Origin: Corallochytrium limacisporum
Lineage: Eukaryota > Opisthokonta
Direction of reading: 5' to 3'
Length of the DNA: 64,000 bases
NCBI GenBank assembly: GCA_002811645.1
Contig: PDIP01000039.1
Coordinates: 92,911 to 156,910 of the forward strand
The notes under the pieces were generated by a model. The model saw nothing but the letters and a program-made list of their open reading frames with translations. It made no database searches and was not told the DNA's origin. Shown piece by piece: positions 18,984 through 28,300 of the stretch; positions within the stretch are counted from its first letter, which is position 1; every line of letters starts with the position of its first letter. The position numbers were made by a program, and so were the translations under genes.

Positions 18984-20612
18984 TTACACTGCGTTCTCCA
19001 GTTGTCCCAAAAAGGGGAACGTGGACGAATCGAGCTCGTACTCATCAGGCACCTTGAATATCGACTCTTCAACTTCATCAAGCCACTCAAAATTCTGGAA
19101 CTCCAATGCAGCCGTAATTGTGGGCACAATGGGCATGTCCAACTTCACAGGGAAACCGGGAGGCATTTCCGTGCTAATGAAGTCGTTCAGGCGCCGCAGC
19201 AAGCGATGGTTTGGCGCTGCCACAGACAGCAGACCCATCACGATGTCGAAATCAACCGGGAAATCGTCGCTCATGAACACCTGGCCGGTGAGAGTACGTG
19301 ATTTGACCTTGATCTTCTGGGGCCGACCCGGCTGCGCCAGACGCTTGCCTTCGTCTGTGCCGGTGTCGGCGGCCAGGTAATCGTCAAAGAGCCAGGTTGG
19401 TTCAGGCACAGGAGGCAATTCCCGGGGTAAGTCCAAAGAGGTCCTAGGAGACCGCGTCGGCGACTGTGGGTTAGCATGACCATTTCGAGCCACGACATCG
19501 TTGGCCAATCCGTTGACACCATTGGCATGACCATCGGTGTCCTCGGCATCATGGAATTCGTCATCATCACCAGGATCTTCGTCATACGGAGGTGGCGGTT
19601 CAATGATTTGCCGGTTCGGAGATTCATGTGGTGACCGATGTACCTCTTCCCAATGTCGTGCTGACCTTTCGTGATTCCTGGAGTCACCGCGTACGTGGTG
19701 CTCTGTGCGGATGCGTGTGATGATCTTCATGTTCTGAATGTCGTAGACTCCAGCTTGGTATTTCTCACCGATGGTCTCCGTACGCTCGCTACCAAAGCCA
19801 AAAAGTGTGTATGCACGCTGGAATCGGATATCTGCTACGTTGACGTCAACATCCGTGACGTCGCCGGACATAATGAAGTTTACATCATCACCACCCACTT
19901 CTTCATCGGCGTCCTCGCCTTCCTGATCTTCAAGTTTGAAGTATTTCTTGGCCTCGTTGTCAAGCATTGTCAGTTCTGTCTTCAGTCCAAGCGGATTCTT
20001 TGATGTCTTCCGAGCCGGTTTCAACTTGATCAAATAGGTCAGGTCACCACGTTTCCAACTCATACTAGACGTACCAAACTCACGCAGAGTAGTATCGATG
20101 CGCAACCCGTCCTTTCCTTTGTAGATCTTAAACGTGTCTTTCGGGCACAGTCGACTCACAAATGGCACCCAGCTATGGAAGTCCCACTTCAATTCAAGGT
20201 AGAATGCACCAATAGCCTCCAATTTGGACAAGAATTCGGGCGTTCGACTCTCCATCTTTTGCATTGCTTGCTGCTTCAAGTACTTCAGGATCATCTCTAC
20301 CATTTCTGCGTCGTTGTAGCATATTGCCTCTTCAAGGGCCGTCCAGCGGCCATTATTCTTGGCATCGAGTCGAATTTTGTTGGCCAGTAAAACACGCATA
20401 CAGTCTTTCCTGTTGAGCATGGCCGCCAGATGGGCAGCTGTGTTGCCATGGACGTCCTTTACTGAGATCGGTCCATCCTGCCCTGGTAAAACGTCCCGCA
20501 TTCCGGCTTCCATTGCCTTGATCTGTAGTTTTAGAGAGTCCAGATCGTTTTCCCACACCGCACGGTGCAACGGGTACGAATGTCCGGAGGAAGACCCTGC
20601 GTCTTTCTCCAT
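18984..20612 (-). CDS. ANKRD13-like ankyrin / GPCR-chaperone domain protein
   Basis: A 542-residue protein from the ATG at 20612. Two to three ankyrin repeats (about residues 13-120; YPLHRAVWEND and GNTAAHLAA) are followed by the GPCR_chapero_1 region: WDFHSWVPFVSRLCPKDTFKIYK, then RIDTTL and MSWKRGD, later ITRIRTEH, and PPGFPVKLDMPIVPTITA near the end. ANKRD13 proteins act at late endosomes on ubiquitinated cargo; the vertebrate ones end in ubiquitin-interacting motifs. None is visible here, since the protein stops shortly after the conserved domain. The frame is open for about 45 codons upstream of this ATG, with a Lys/Arg/Glu-rich, protein-like translation but no in-frame ATG, so an N-terminal extension via a spliced exon or non-AUG start is possible. 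Confidence 0.85.
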   Translation of the reverse strand: MEKDAGSSSGHSYPLHRAVWENDLDSLKLQIKAMEAGMRDVLPGQDGPISVKDVHGNTAAHLAAMLNRKDCMRVLLANKIRLDAKNNGRWTALEEAICYNDAEMVEMILKYLKQQAMQKMESRTPEFLSKLEAIGAFYLELKWDFHSWVPFVSRLCPKDTFKIYKGKDGLRIDTTLREFGTSSMSWKRGDLTYLIKLKPARKTSKNPLGLKTELTMLDNEAKKYFKLEDQEGEDADEEVGGDDVNFIMSGDVTDVDVNVADIRFQRAYTLFGFGSERTETIGEKYQAGVYDIQNMKIITRIRTEHHVRGDSRNHERSARHWEEVHRSPHESPNRQIIEPPPPYDEDPGDDDEFHDAEDTDGHANGVNGLANDVVARNGHANPQSPTRSPRTSLDLPRELPPVPEPTWLFDDYLAADTGTDEGKRLAQPGRPQKIKVKSRTLTGQVFMSDDFPVDFDIVMGLLSVAAPNHRLLRRLNDFISTEMPPGFPVKLDMPIVPTITAALEFQNFEWLDEVEESIFKVPDEYELDSSTFPFLGQLENAV

Positions 20613-21388
20613 GACTTGCTCGTTTTCGTAGTCAATGATATACTCGTTTATCGCAATGAAAGTTTCCACTTTGTGCTCATGATATCTGCGTCGCTGCTTT
20701 TCAAGATATTTATCATCGTCGATGGAATTGAAAGAGAAAGCTTATAGGATTTGAACCTTTCCAAATAGCCGCCATGTTTCCAGCGTCCAAACGTCGTTGT
20801 CACGTCCAGAGGGCACTTTCCCTTGCTGAATCCTGGGCACAGTCCTACGACCCATCGCATCGGTAAACCCGGCCCCAACATTCATAGTATTGAATGTACT
20901 GCATAGAATGTGTGCTAACAGGGCAGTAAAATGCAAGCGGTGAAGTGGTCGCGAAATCCCACCCCCCGAGGGAGGGAGGTTTGATGTTGGCGCGTTCAAA
21001 GCAGTCAACAGCTCAGAGTAACACAACCCCCCCGGGGGGGGGTCCCCGCCCTAGCAGCCCTGCGGCTGCCGGTACACCTCCGCGTAGGGACCGGGACAGA
21101 GTCGCACCGCAGCGGGAAGGGCCCTCAGCGGATCCGGGAGGGCCGGGCGGGAACTAGCCCCCAGAGCGAAGCGAATCAAGGACCGATAGTGTGTTTTCGA
21201 TGGAGACCTATTTATGAAGTATGGTGCAACAGAGTGGCCTCTCTAATACGTTTTCCCGTGGAATTTCTGTGGAAAGCAGGCAAAGGATATACCTGAGCAA
21301 TGAAGCAGAACCCGTGTGGTATATGTGTCCAACGTATAGTCTGATCGTAATGTAAGTGAACTAAGCTTTCAGCATTGTAGCCAGAAAC
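20613..21388. other. Divergent promoter region with a GC-rich island
   Basis: This lies between ANKRD13-like (minus) and VPS15 (plus). About 20955-21170 is a GC-rich island in moderate-GC surroundings. It contains C7G9 at 21027-21042, CCTGCGGCTGCCGG and several GGG/CCC blocks. A 70-codon frame inside it encodes only Pro/Gly/Arg/Ser low complexity, and I do not regard it as a gene. An ATG in good context on the minus strand at 20775 may relate to the N-terminus of the ANKRD13-like gene. Confidence 0.45.
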
Positions 21389-24300
21389 ATGGGGAACAAA
21401 GTCGTTACTTCGGCTTCCCCATCGCAGACATATGCGATTGAAATTTTCCAACGGGATCTGGCAACTGAGTACAAGTACACCGGTTCGTTACGGTCCACTC
21501 GATTTTTCAAGGTTGTGAAAGTGCTACACACGGCACACGGAAAGGACTTGAATTGGGAATACCCTGCTATAGTAAAAATCTTCCTAAAAAGTGAAGGCCG
21601 AGCAGGTGATGAGAATGATTTAACACACATTCATGATGAATTATATCGCATCGGGTTAAGATTGAACGGATTACCACATGTTGTTCCGTACTACCAAGCC
21701 AGGGAAAAGTCTGACGTTGCATACCTTGTCCGGCCGTACTTCGGAACCAATCTATATGATAGACTTAGCACACGGCCTTTTCCTACAAAGGCAGAGCAGA
21801 TATGGATCACCTACCAGCTTTTGAAAGCTATGGAACAGATCCATGATGTAGGGGTATGCCACGGGGATTTGAAGGCAGAGAATATTGTACTCAGTTCCTC
21901 AGGATGGCTAAGCATTGTTGATTTTGCCAGTTTCAAACCGACTTTGCTGCCAGCTGAGAATCAGGGTGAATTCTACTTCTTCTTTGACTCCGCGGGTCGA
22001 GGAAACTGCTACATAGCCCCGGAAAGATTCGTGGCTGCGGCCAAAGCGGACAGCGATGCTCCTTTTGAACCTGGCATGGACATGTTCAGCGTTGGATGTG
22101 TAATCGCAGAAATTTTCAGTAGGGGTAGCTTTGCATTCGGTCTCAGTGACCTCTTAAGCTATGCAAATGGAGACATCAGCGATTCTGTCTTCACCACGCG
22201 CATCGAAGAACCAGTGATCGCACGTTTAGTTCAAGGACTAGTAGCCCGAGATCCCGTCAAACGCCTTACTGCTACGCAAGCTTTGCAACAATTCCGGGAC
22301 ATTGTATTTCCGGGAGTGATGGATGATTTTCTGTATGACTATCTGATGGATTTGAACACCAATGCGAACGTTGCTGACGCAAAGATCGCCGTCATCTATG
22401 CAGACTATGAAAAGATTTTGCAAGAAATTAATGCCAAGCCGACGCCCCTTCTGCGAATGAGCAAAGCCACGTCGTCTATCACTGGGAATCTGGGTATTCT
22501 AAATGAGCCATGGAGCCGAAGTGAAGTCAAACTTGAGACAAAGAGTGATGCGGACATCAAAGGTCCACAAAGACAGGTCAATGATTTGGTCATCTTGATA
22601 CTGGACCAGGTAACATCGTGCCTTCGCCAATGTTACTATACATCCTCCAAGATCGCTGCTGTGCACCTACTAGTTGGCTTTGGTGCCATTTGCTCTGCTG
22701 ATGTGATTTTGGATCGTATAATCCCCTACATAGTGTTCATGATGGATGACGTGAAATCACGAGTTCGCGTTGAGGCTCTCATAGGCTTGAAGTGCCTAAC
22801 ATCAACGGTGACGAGTGTAAACCAGGGCAATCGTTCCATTTTTCCAGAGTATATCTTTCCTGTGGTTTTCCAACTTGCCCGGGACCCCTCCAAATACGTT
22901 AGATTAGCTTACGCGAGACGGGTTGGGTTTATCGCCTTGGAAGCAAAACGATTCTTGGAACAAGCAAAGCCGGATCCAACCGGGCCTCAGACAAGCAGCA
23001 TTGACATCATGGACGCTTTCTCTTTGCCATACGATTCAGAACTAAGGACCCTGCGCGAAATGATGCAGGAAAGTGTTGTGCAACTGCTTACAAACGACGA
23101 AATCGGGGTGCGGTTAGCAGTCATCAATACTGCCCTTCATGAGTTGTGTCTCTTCTTCGAGACTCGACGATCTAATGATGTTATCCTGGCGCATCTCATC
23201 ACATATGTGAACGACCCTGACTGGGTTTTGAGAATGGCTTTTTGGAACTGCATCAAGGATGTTGCCATCTACATCGGTGGCACCGCTATCGAGCAATATG
23301 TTGGGCCACTTATTGAAAAGGGCCTAACAGACCCAGAGGAATTTGTCATTGATTCTGGGTTGCGATCTCTGCAGTCTTTGTGCGAAATGCCCCTCTTCAG
23401 TGTTGCCATGCTCAAGAGCATTGTCCGAACAGTAAGCCCCCTCTTGTGCCATCCGAACAAGTGGATTCGCAAAGGCGCTGTCCGATTGATAGTGACAGTC
23501 TGCAGAAACCCTGACATATCCATTGTTGATGTTCATTGCACGATCCTTCCATGCTTCCGCTCCTTCCTGGTTGCCAGCCTGTACGAAATTAGTGACGAAG
23601 AGATCCTCTTGCACACCCTCTGTCCTCCCATCCCCAGGTTCTTGATCGAAATGCCATTCATGATGGAGAATCCTCACGATTTTTTCAGATACCTGGAAGA
23701 CCGGATCGATGCAAATGGAGATCACCAAGGCAAGAGTTACATCATGGAAGCGCTCGAACACGCAAAATTGAAGTCTCAGGGCGACAGTGCTGCTCAGCTG
23801 AAGGTTAAACTGCGATACTGTGAGCCCTCAAGTTATAATGATGTCTGCTTGCTGGCCATGAAGAATTATTTCATGCTGAGCCTAATGCCTGGTCAAATCA
23901 ATCGGTATCGTCAATCAGATTTGATCGCAGAGTCGTCTGGCGCCAGTCCTCTGCGGGCTCTGAATCAAAAGAGCAAGGAACTTGAGTATCCGACAGTAAC
24001 GATTGACTTGGAGGAAGCAATTGCCCAAGCAGGCATGAATCCTGCTGAGACAGGATTTGCTGAACAAATGATCTGCCGAGGGATGCTTTGGCCGAGCCGG
24101 GATGTCCATCAGGTTCTAGTTAAGGAAGGAATGCAAACTACTACCAGCTCGGATCCTGCTCGTGATGCGATGCAAGGAGATCATGGTGAGCTGCAGGTAC
24201 ACGGCAGTGCCCAGCAGTATGATTTAACGATGAGGCGGACTCGTGCAAAGGTATCATCGTCAATGAAAGGAAAATTGATCTCGCATCTCCACGAACACAC

Positions 24301-26020
24301 TGGCGGAATCAATCATCTGGTGGTAAACCCTCATGACAACTCATACTTTTTGACGGGATCAAACGATGGTACTGTGAAGCTCTGGGACGTTCGCATGATT
24401 GAGAAACGGACCTCTGGTCGATCACGTACAACCTATGACGGATTGAAATCAGGGCGCGTAACTCATGTTGCAGTCATTGAACACGGGTCACAGTTCGTTG
24501 GCTCTAATAACAACGGCAAAATGCATGTGGTCGATGTCTTGACCAATTCAAAGATGGGTAAAATCGACTATTTTGTGGCATCGGGTTCACAATACCAGCG
24601 GACCTTGAACCCGTCTGGTGAGAATTGCATCTCGGACCTCTGCTCGGGAGAGGCATTAAGCCGGTCTCTAGTGTTGTACTCGAACATGGAGGGGGATATC
24701 CATGGCTGGGATTGTCGCTCAGGTAAGCGCACGTTCACTCTCGGCCACCGGGATCATCGTGGCCTGATAAAATCGTTTTGTCTCGACTCTAGTGGCAACT
24801 GGTTGGTATCCACCACGCCGGATGGCTACCTGACTCTGTGGGATGTGCGCTTCAATATCCCTCTGCGAGTATGGCAGGTCATGGCTCGTCAGAGCCGTAG
24901 CCATGGCGTGTCAGCGCTGTCCCCAGGAGGCATAGGTGATGGCAATAGTGCCGGCCTCACGTCTGTTCCCCTGCCAATGCGACAGGTAGTACCACACGTC
25001 AGTGCTAACCTTCGTCGCCATGTGGTATTGGTACCGCAGCTCTCGCGCGATGTTCTCATCTGGGATGTGGAACGCATGGAGCCGAGCCATGTACTGCGCT
25101 CAACACCGCCACCGTCACCGTCTCAGGTGGAGAGCATTGCAAGCGTGAACAAAGCGTTTATGTCTGATCAAAATGGCCTGCTTGGAAATCTTACCTACTC
25201 AGCGCAGGAAATTATCAGCCGGCATGAGTCGCCTTTCCTTGCGGACCATGCCCATGGAGTGTCTCAACAAGGTCACGGAGGTGCCCTAGGCTCGAATAGT
25301 CGTATGGATCTGGCCGATATTGATCCTTGGGCGCAAGCAACAGACCGTCAGAAACACGAGAGTGTTGCAGTTGCCTTCTCCTATCCGGACCGGCCCATGA
25401 TTCTCACTGGGGGCCACGATAGTCATATTCGTCTTTGGCGTCTTGAGAACCCGGACACGAGCACCGTGCTTTCAACACCACACATCCGCGCAAGTGGTAC
25501 GCGTTCTTCCCACTATGGTGGTAGCGGCGGCGGTGCAAGAGACCATCGAAGCGGAGAACACCATCGTGAGGGAGGAAGGGATCGCTCAAGCGCATCAATA
25601 GCCATGGACGGAACGGGAACTGGTAACGATTCAACCCGCGGCGATGGTGGTACGGGTGCTGGGAATATATCAAGCCAGAGCGTGACCTCTGCAGCCGTCG
25701 GTGTAGGTGGCAGCGATGGTCATCGCAGCGGTGCCTCCGGGTCTACTTCATCGAACCAGCTGCGTCGGCAGCGGCATGCTATGCCGATTGCGTACTCCTA
25801 TCGTCATCAAAACTTGGAGCGTGGGGGCGGCATGGTCATCACCGAGAGCTGGACTCCCGGTGTCCTTCTGCATGATGTCGGCAAAGCGCATCGCTATGAT
25901 CTGAAGCAGACAAATGTGGCCCATGCAGATGCGATCACAGCTATTGCCACTGCAACCGGACAGCAGAGTATGCTGGCGCTCAGTGGATCCCGAGACGGTG
26001 CTGTCAAGGTCTGGGTTTGA
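21389..26020 (+). CDS. VPS15: VPS15/PIK3R4, regulatory subunit of class III PI3-kinase
   Basis: A 1543-residue protein with the full Vps15 layout. Gly2 in MGNKVV is a myristoylation site. An atypical kinase domain covers about 25-310 with HGDLK (158-162) in place of HRDLK and DFA (178-180) in place of DFG, both normal for the family. HEAT-type helical repeats occupy about 390-780. A C-terminal WD40 propeller begins near 965 (GTVKLWDVR, GYLTLWDVR, SHIRLWRL, GAVKVWV at the very end). A Gly/Ser/His-rich insert at about 1370-1450 interrupts the propeller. Vps15 scaffolds Vps34 with Beclin/Atg6 and Atg14 or Vps38/UVRAG to make PI3P for autophagy and endosomal sorting. ATG start, TGA stop. The convergent tryptophan gene begins only 47 bases after it. 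Confidence 0.97.
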   Translation: MGNKVVTSASPSQTYAIEIFQRDLATEYKYTGSLRSTRFFKVVKVLHTAHGKDLNWEYPAIVKIFLKSEGRAGDENDLTHIHDELYRIGLRLNGLPHVVPYYQAREKSDVAYLVRPYFGTNLYDRLSTRPFPTKAEQIWITYQLLKAMEQIHDVGVCHGDLKAENIVLSSSGWLSIVDFASFKPTLLPAENQGEFYFFFDSAGRGNCYIAPERFVAAAKADSDAPFEPGMDMFSVGCVIAEIFSRGSFAFGLSDLLSYANGDISDSVFTTRIEEPVIARLVQGLVARDPVKRLTATQALQQFRDIVFPGVMDDFLYDYLMDLNTNANVADAKIAVIYADYEKILQEINAKPTPLLRMSKATSSITGNLGILNEPWSRSEVKLETKSDADIKGPQRQVNDLVILILDQVTSCLRQCYYTSSKIAAVHLLVGFGAICSADVILDRIIPYIVFMMDDVKSRVRVEALIGLKCLTSTVTSVNQGNRSIFPEYIFPVVFQLARDPSKYVRLAYARRVGFIALEAKRFLEQAKPDPTGPQTSSIDIMDAFSLPYDSELRTLREMMQESVVQLLTNDEIGVRLAVINTALHELCLFFETRRSNDVILAHLITYVNDPDWVLRMAFWNCIKDVAIYIGGTAIEQYVGPLIEKGLTDPEEFVIDSGLRSLQSLCEMPLFSVAMLKSIVRTVSPLLCHPNKWIRKGAVRLIVTVCRNPDISIVDVHCTILPCFRSFLVASLYEISDEEILLHTLCPPIPRFLIEMPFMMENPHDFFRYLEDRIDANGDHQGKSYIMEALEHAKLKSQGDSAAQLKVKLRYCEPSSYNDVCLLAMKNYFMLSLMPGQINRYRQSDLIAESSGASPLRALNQKSKELEYPTVTIDLEEAIAQAGMNPAETGFAEQMICRGMLWPSRDVHQVLVKEGMQTTTSSDPARDAMQGDHGELQVHGSAQQYDLTMRRTRAKVSSSMKGKLISHLHEHTGGINHLVVNPHDNSYFLTGSNDGTVKLWDVRMIEKRTSGRSRTTYDGLKSGRVTHVAVIEHGSQFVGSNNNGKMHVVDVLTNSKMGKIDYFVASGSQYQRTLNPSGENCISDLCSGEALSRSLVLYSNMEGDIHGWDCRSGKRTFTLGHRDHRGLIKSFCLDSSGNWLVSTTPDGYLTLWDVRFNIPLRVWQVMARQSRSHGVSALSPGGIGDGNSAGLTSVPLPMRQVVPHVSANLRRHVVLVPQLSRDVLIWDVERMEPSHVLRSTPPPSPSQVESIASVNKAFMSDQNGLLGNLTYSAQEIISRHESPFLADHAHGVSQQGHGGALGSNSRMDLADIDPWAQATDRQKHESVAVAFSYPDRPMILTGGHDSHIRLWRLENPDTSTVLSTPHIRASGTRSSHYGGSGGGARDHRSGEHHREGGRDRSSASIAMDGTGTGNDSTRGDGGTGAGNISSQSVTSAAVGVGGSDGHRSGASGSTSSNQLRRQRHAMPIAYSYRHQNLERGGGMVITESWTPGVLLHDVGKAHRYDLKQTNVAHADAITAIATATGQQSMLALSGSRDGAVKVWV

Positions 26021-26067
26021 CGTCGAAATATACAGAAAATCTATTGCGTTTTGTAACTGCTCATAAT

Positions 26068-27678
26068 TCATGCACCGGCGTCAGTGGCTGCTGACAGAGC
26101 GTTTTTGACGAATGCTTCAACTTTGCCAAGGTCCTTTTGGCCATCAGTCTCCACACCGCTGCTCACATCGACGGCGTACGGGACGCACTGCTTCACAGCA
26201 CTGCCAACATTGTCAGGCACAATACCACCAGCCATCATAATAGGATATTCTTTAGCTAATTCCTCAGCCAGCTTCCAGTCAAAGGTCTGACCACTGCCAC
26301 CGCTGTGTGCTGTGTTCGGGACCTTGGTGTCAAGGAGGATGAGGGCGTAATGTCCAGGAACTATTCTCTGCTTCAAGGAATCTACGGTGTCGTTTGCGGC
26401 AACATGAACTGCCCGTACTACTGGCCGCTCAATGGAGTTTGCCATCTCGTCGGATTCACCACCGTGGAACTGGACCATATCCAGATTTACCTCCCGTACA
26501 ATGGAATTGATCTCATCAGCGGTCTGGTTCTGAAAGACTCCCACGAACAGAGGAGGGGCGACGTGCATCTCACGGCTTAGAGCATTGCTCCACTTTGTGA
26601 ACCAGGTCTTACCGTCCTTCTCGTCACGGCTAGGCCTTCCCGGGTAGTCACGGACACCCTTGTGACCACTTGCCCGAGGGACAGTAGTACGCACGTGCTG
26701 CACAATCTCCTTCGCCGTGTCAACAGAGACGCATCGCTTAGTACCCGGTACAAAGATCATCCCAACCATACCAGCTCCACTCTCAACGGCCTTCACAGCA
26801 GCTTCCTTGGTGCGCACGCCACAGATCTTGACGTGGACATTGTCACCGCCCTTCTCACTGACCTTTCCGAGCAGCTGTTGAATCTTCTTCCCTGCGTTAG
26901 CCACCCGCATCAGTGATTCACCGACGAGAACCCCGTGAATGCCGGCCTCTTCGGCCTCAGCCACATCGGCACGGGTGGAAATGCCAGAGAGAGACAACAC
27001 AAAGGTACCCGGGGGGACCAGAGACATAAGATTCTTTGTAGTATTCAGATCGACTTCGAAAGTGTGTAGGTTGCGGTTGTTGACCCCTATAACTTTCGCT
27101 CCCAAGGCCACTGCACGTTTCATTTCTTCTACATTTTGTACCTCAACCAACGGCTCCATTCCATATCGGCGGCACTCAGCAATCAGTTCACTAATTGATG
27201 CGTCCTCAAGCATCTTCACAATAAGCAACAGGGTGTCTGCACCGTAAGCCAATGCTTCCGTAACTTGGTAGGTATCCAAAACAAAATCTTTCCGCAGAAT
27301 CGCGGGCCTCTGTTCACCCAGCTTTTCATTGGTCAGTTTGCGGATAGCCTTCATGTCATCAAGAGTTCCTTTGAACCACTTCGGCTCCGTCAAAATGCTA
27401 ATGATAGCGGCACCACCATTGGCGTACAGCAATGCCTGCTCTGTAACGTTACAGTCGGGAGCAATGTCTCCTTTGCTGGGGCTTGCTCGCTTGATCTCTG
27501 CCGCTAGCACAGACTTGGTCTTCTTGTCGGCATCCAGGCTAGCCTTGATGTGTTCATACAGGTTCTTGGGTGTACCGTAGGTCTGTGCCTGTTGTTCCAG
27601 CTCTTCCAAGGAGCGCTCCTTCTTTGCAGCTTCGACGTCTTCGCGACGCTGCGCATAAATTTTGTCTAGGATTGACAT
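26068..27678 (-). CDS. Bifunctional indole-3-glycerol-phosphate synthase / phosphoribosylanthranilate isomerase
   Basis: A 536-residue fusion from ATG 27678; the frame opens at a GTG 27 bases upstream. Residues 1-270 are IGPS (TrpC): ILDKIYAQRR start, AEIKRASPSKGDI with the catalytic Lys, LRKDFVLD, and GVNNRNLHTFEVD. Residues 280-536 are PRAI (TrpF): VKICGVRT with the catalytic Cys, FVGVFQNQ, VQFHGGE, and DVSSGVE with the general-acid Asp. The two enzymes carry out consecutive steps of tryptophan synthesis. The wording looks fungal (compare the C-terminal two thirds of N. crassa Trp-1), but the N-terminal glutamine amidotransferase of the fungal trifunctional protein is absent; E. coli TrpC(F) has the same two-domain order. 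ATG start, TGA stop. Other trp genes are not in the window. Confidence 0.95.
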   Translation of the reverse strand: MSILDKIYAQRREDVEAAKKERSLEELEQQAQTYGTPKNLYEHIKASLDADKKTKSVLAAEIKRASPSKGDIAPDCNVTEQALLYANGGAAIISILTEPKWFKGTLDDMKAIRKLTNEKLGEQRPAILRKDFVLDTYQVTEALAYGADTLLLIVKMLEDASISELIAECRRYGMEPLVEVQNVEEMKRAVALGAKVIGVNNRNLHTFEVDLNTTKNLMSLVPPGTFVLSLSGISTRADVAEAEEAGIHGVLVGESLMRVANAGKKIQQLLGKVSEKGGDNVHVKICGVRTKEAAVKAVESGAGMVGMIFVPGTKRCVSVDTAKEIVQHVRTTVPRASGHKGVRDYPGRPSRDEKDGKTWFTKWSNALSREMHVAPPLFVGVFQNQTADEINSIVREVNLDMVQFHGGESDEMANSIERPVVRAVHVAANDTVDSLKQRIVPGHYALILLDTKVPNTAHSGGSGQTFDWKLAEELAKEYPIMMAGGIVPDNVGSAVKQCVPYAVDVSSGVETDGQKDLGKVEAFVKNALSAATDAGA

Positions 27679-28300
27679 CGCGCGAAGGAAATCACAATTA
27701 CGCACCCTTGGTTATGTCTTATGAAGCTTATGCATGCTTTGTAGTTTCTCTTTGAGTACCACCGGAGAACCTTTTCCAAGCGGTGTCTCGCTCATGGCAT
27801 GCGACCCTCCTGGTTCGCAAGGAGTGGTTGTTTGCTAACCCGTGACTCATTTTCATCCACGCTTCAATCCTTTTCGTCCGGAAGCATAATACCCCACCTC
27901 CCACGAAGAGGTGGCGGATATATAGAAAAGAAATGGTGCTTCAGGGACGAATGGACACAATTATTGCAATTTTTGTCAGCTGATCGTGATGGAGAACTGG
28001 TAGCCACAATGGTCCAAAGCTCTTCTGAAGGTGTGTGTAGATAAAATATACGGTGAGGTAATGCACCATTTTAAATATCCGGACGTCGCTGACTATCCAG
28101 TTCATACCAAGAGTAGGGGAAAAGAGGGTACGTAGAGTTTTGGGCGCGAAAGTTTCTAACGGGTTCGGTATCGTCTCCACCTCGTCCCACCAGTATCTGC
28201 ATTGTCCTGACCTTGGTGGTATTTAGGGGACGTTGAAGCATGAATCAAACCGACAGTACCAACTTCAATGAATGAATAATCAGTGATACACCTAGGCAAA
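27679..28300. other. Divergent promoter region (IGPS-PRAI / STIL-like)
   Basis: 622 bases between divergent genes. A short hairpin CCACCTC...GAGGTGG lies near 27895-27915. I see no gene or convincing regulatory site. Confidence 0.4.

Noticed and set aside
20740..20830. GGTTCAAATCC (minus strand) resembling a tRNA B box
   Set aside because: The T-stem has a mismatch and no A box, anticodon arm or acceptor complement can be laid out at proper spacing.
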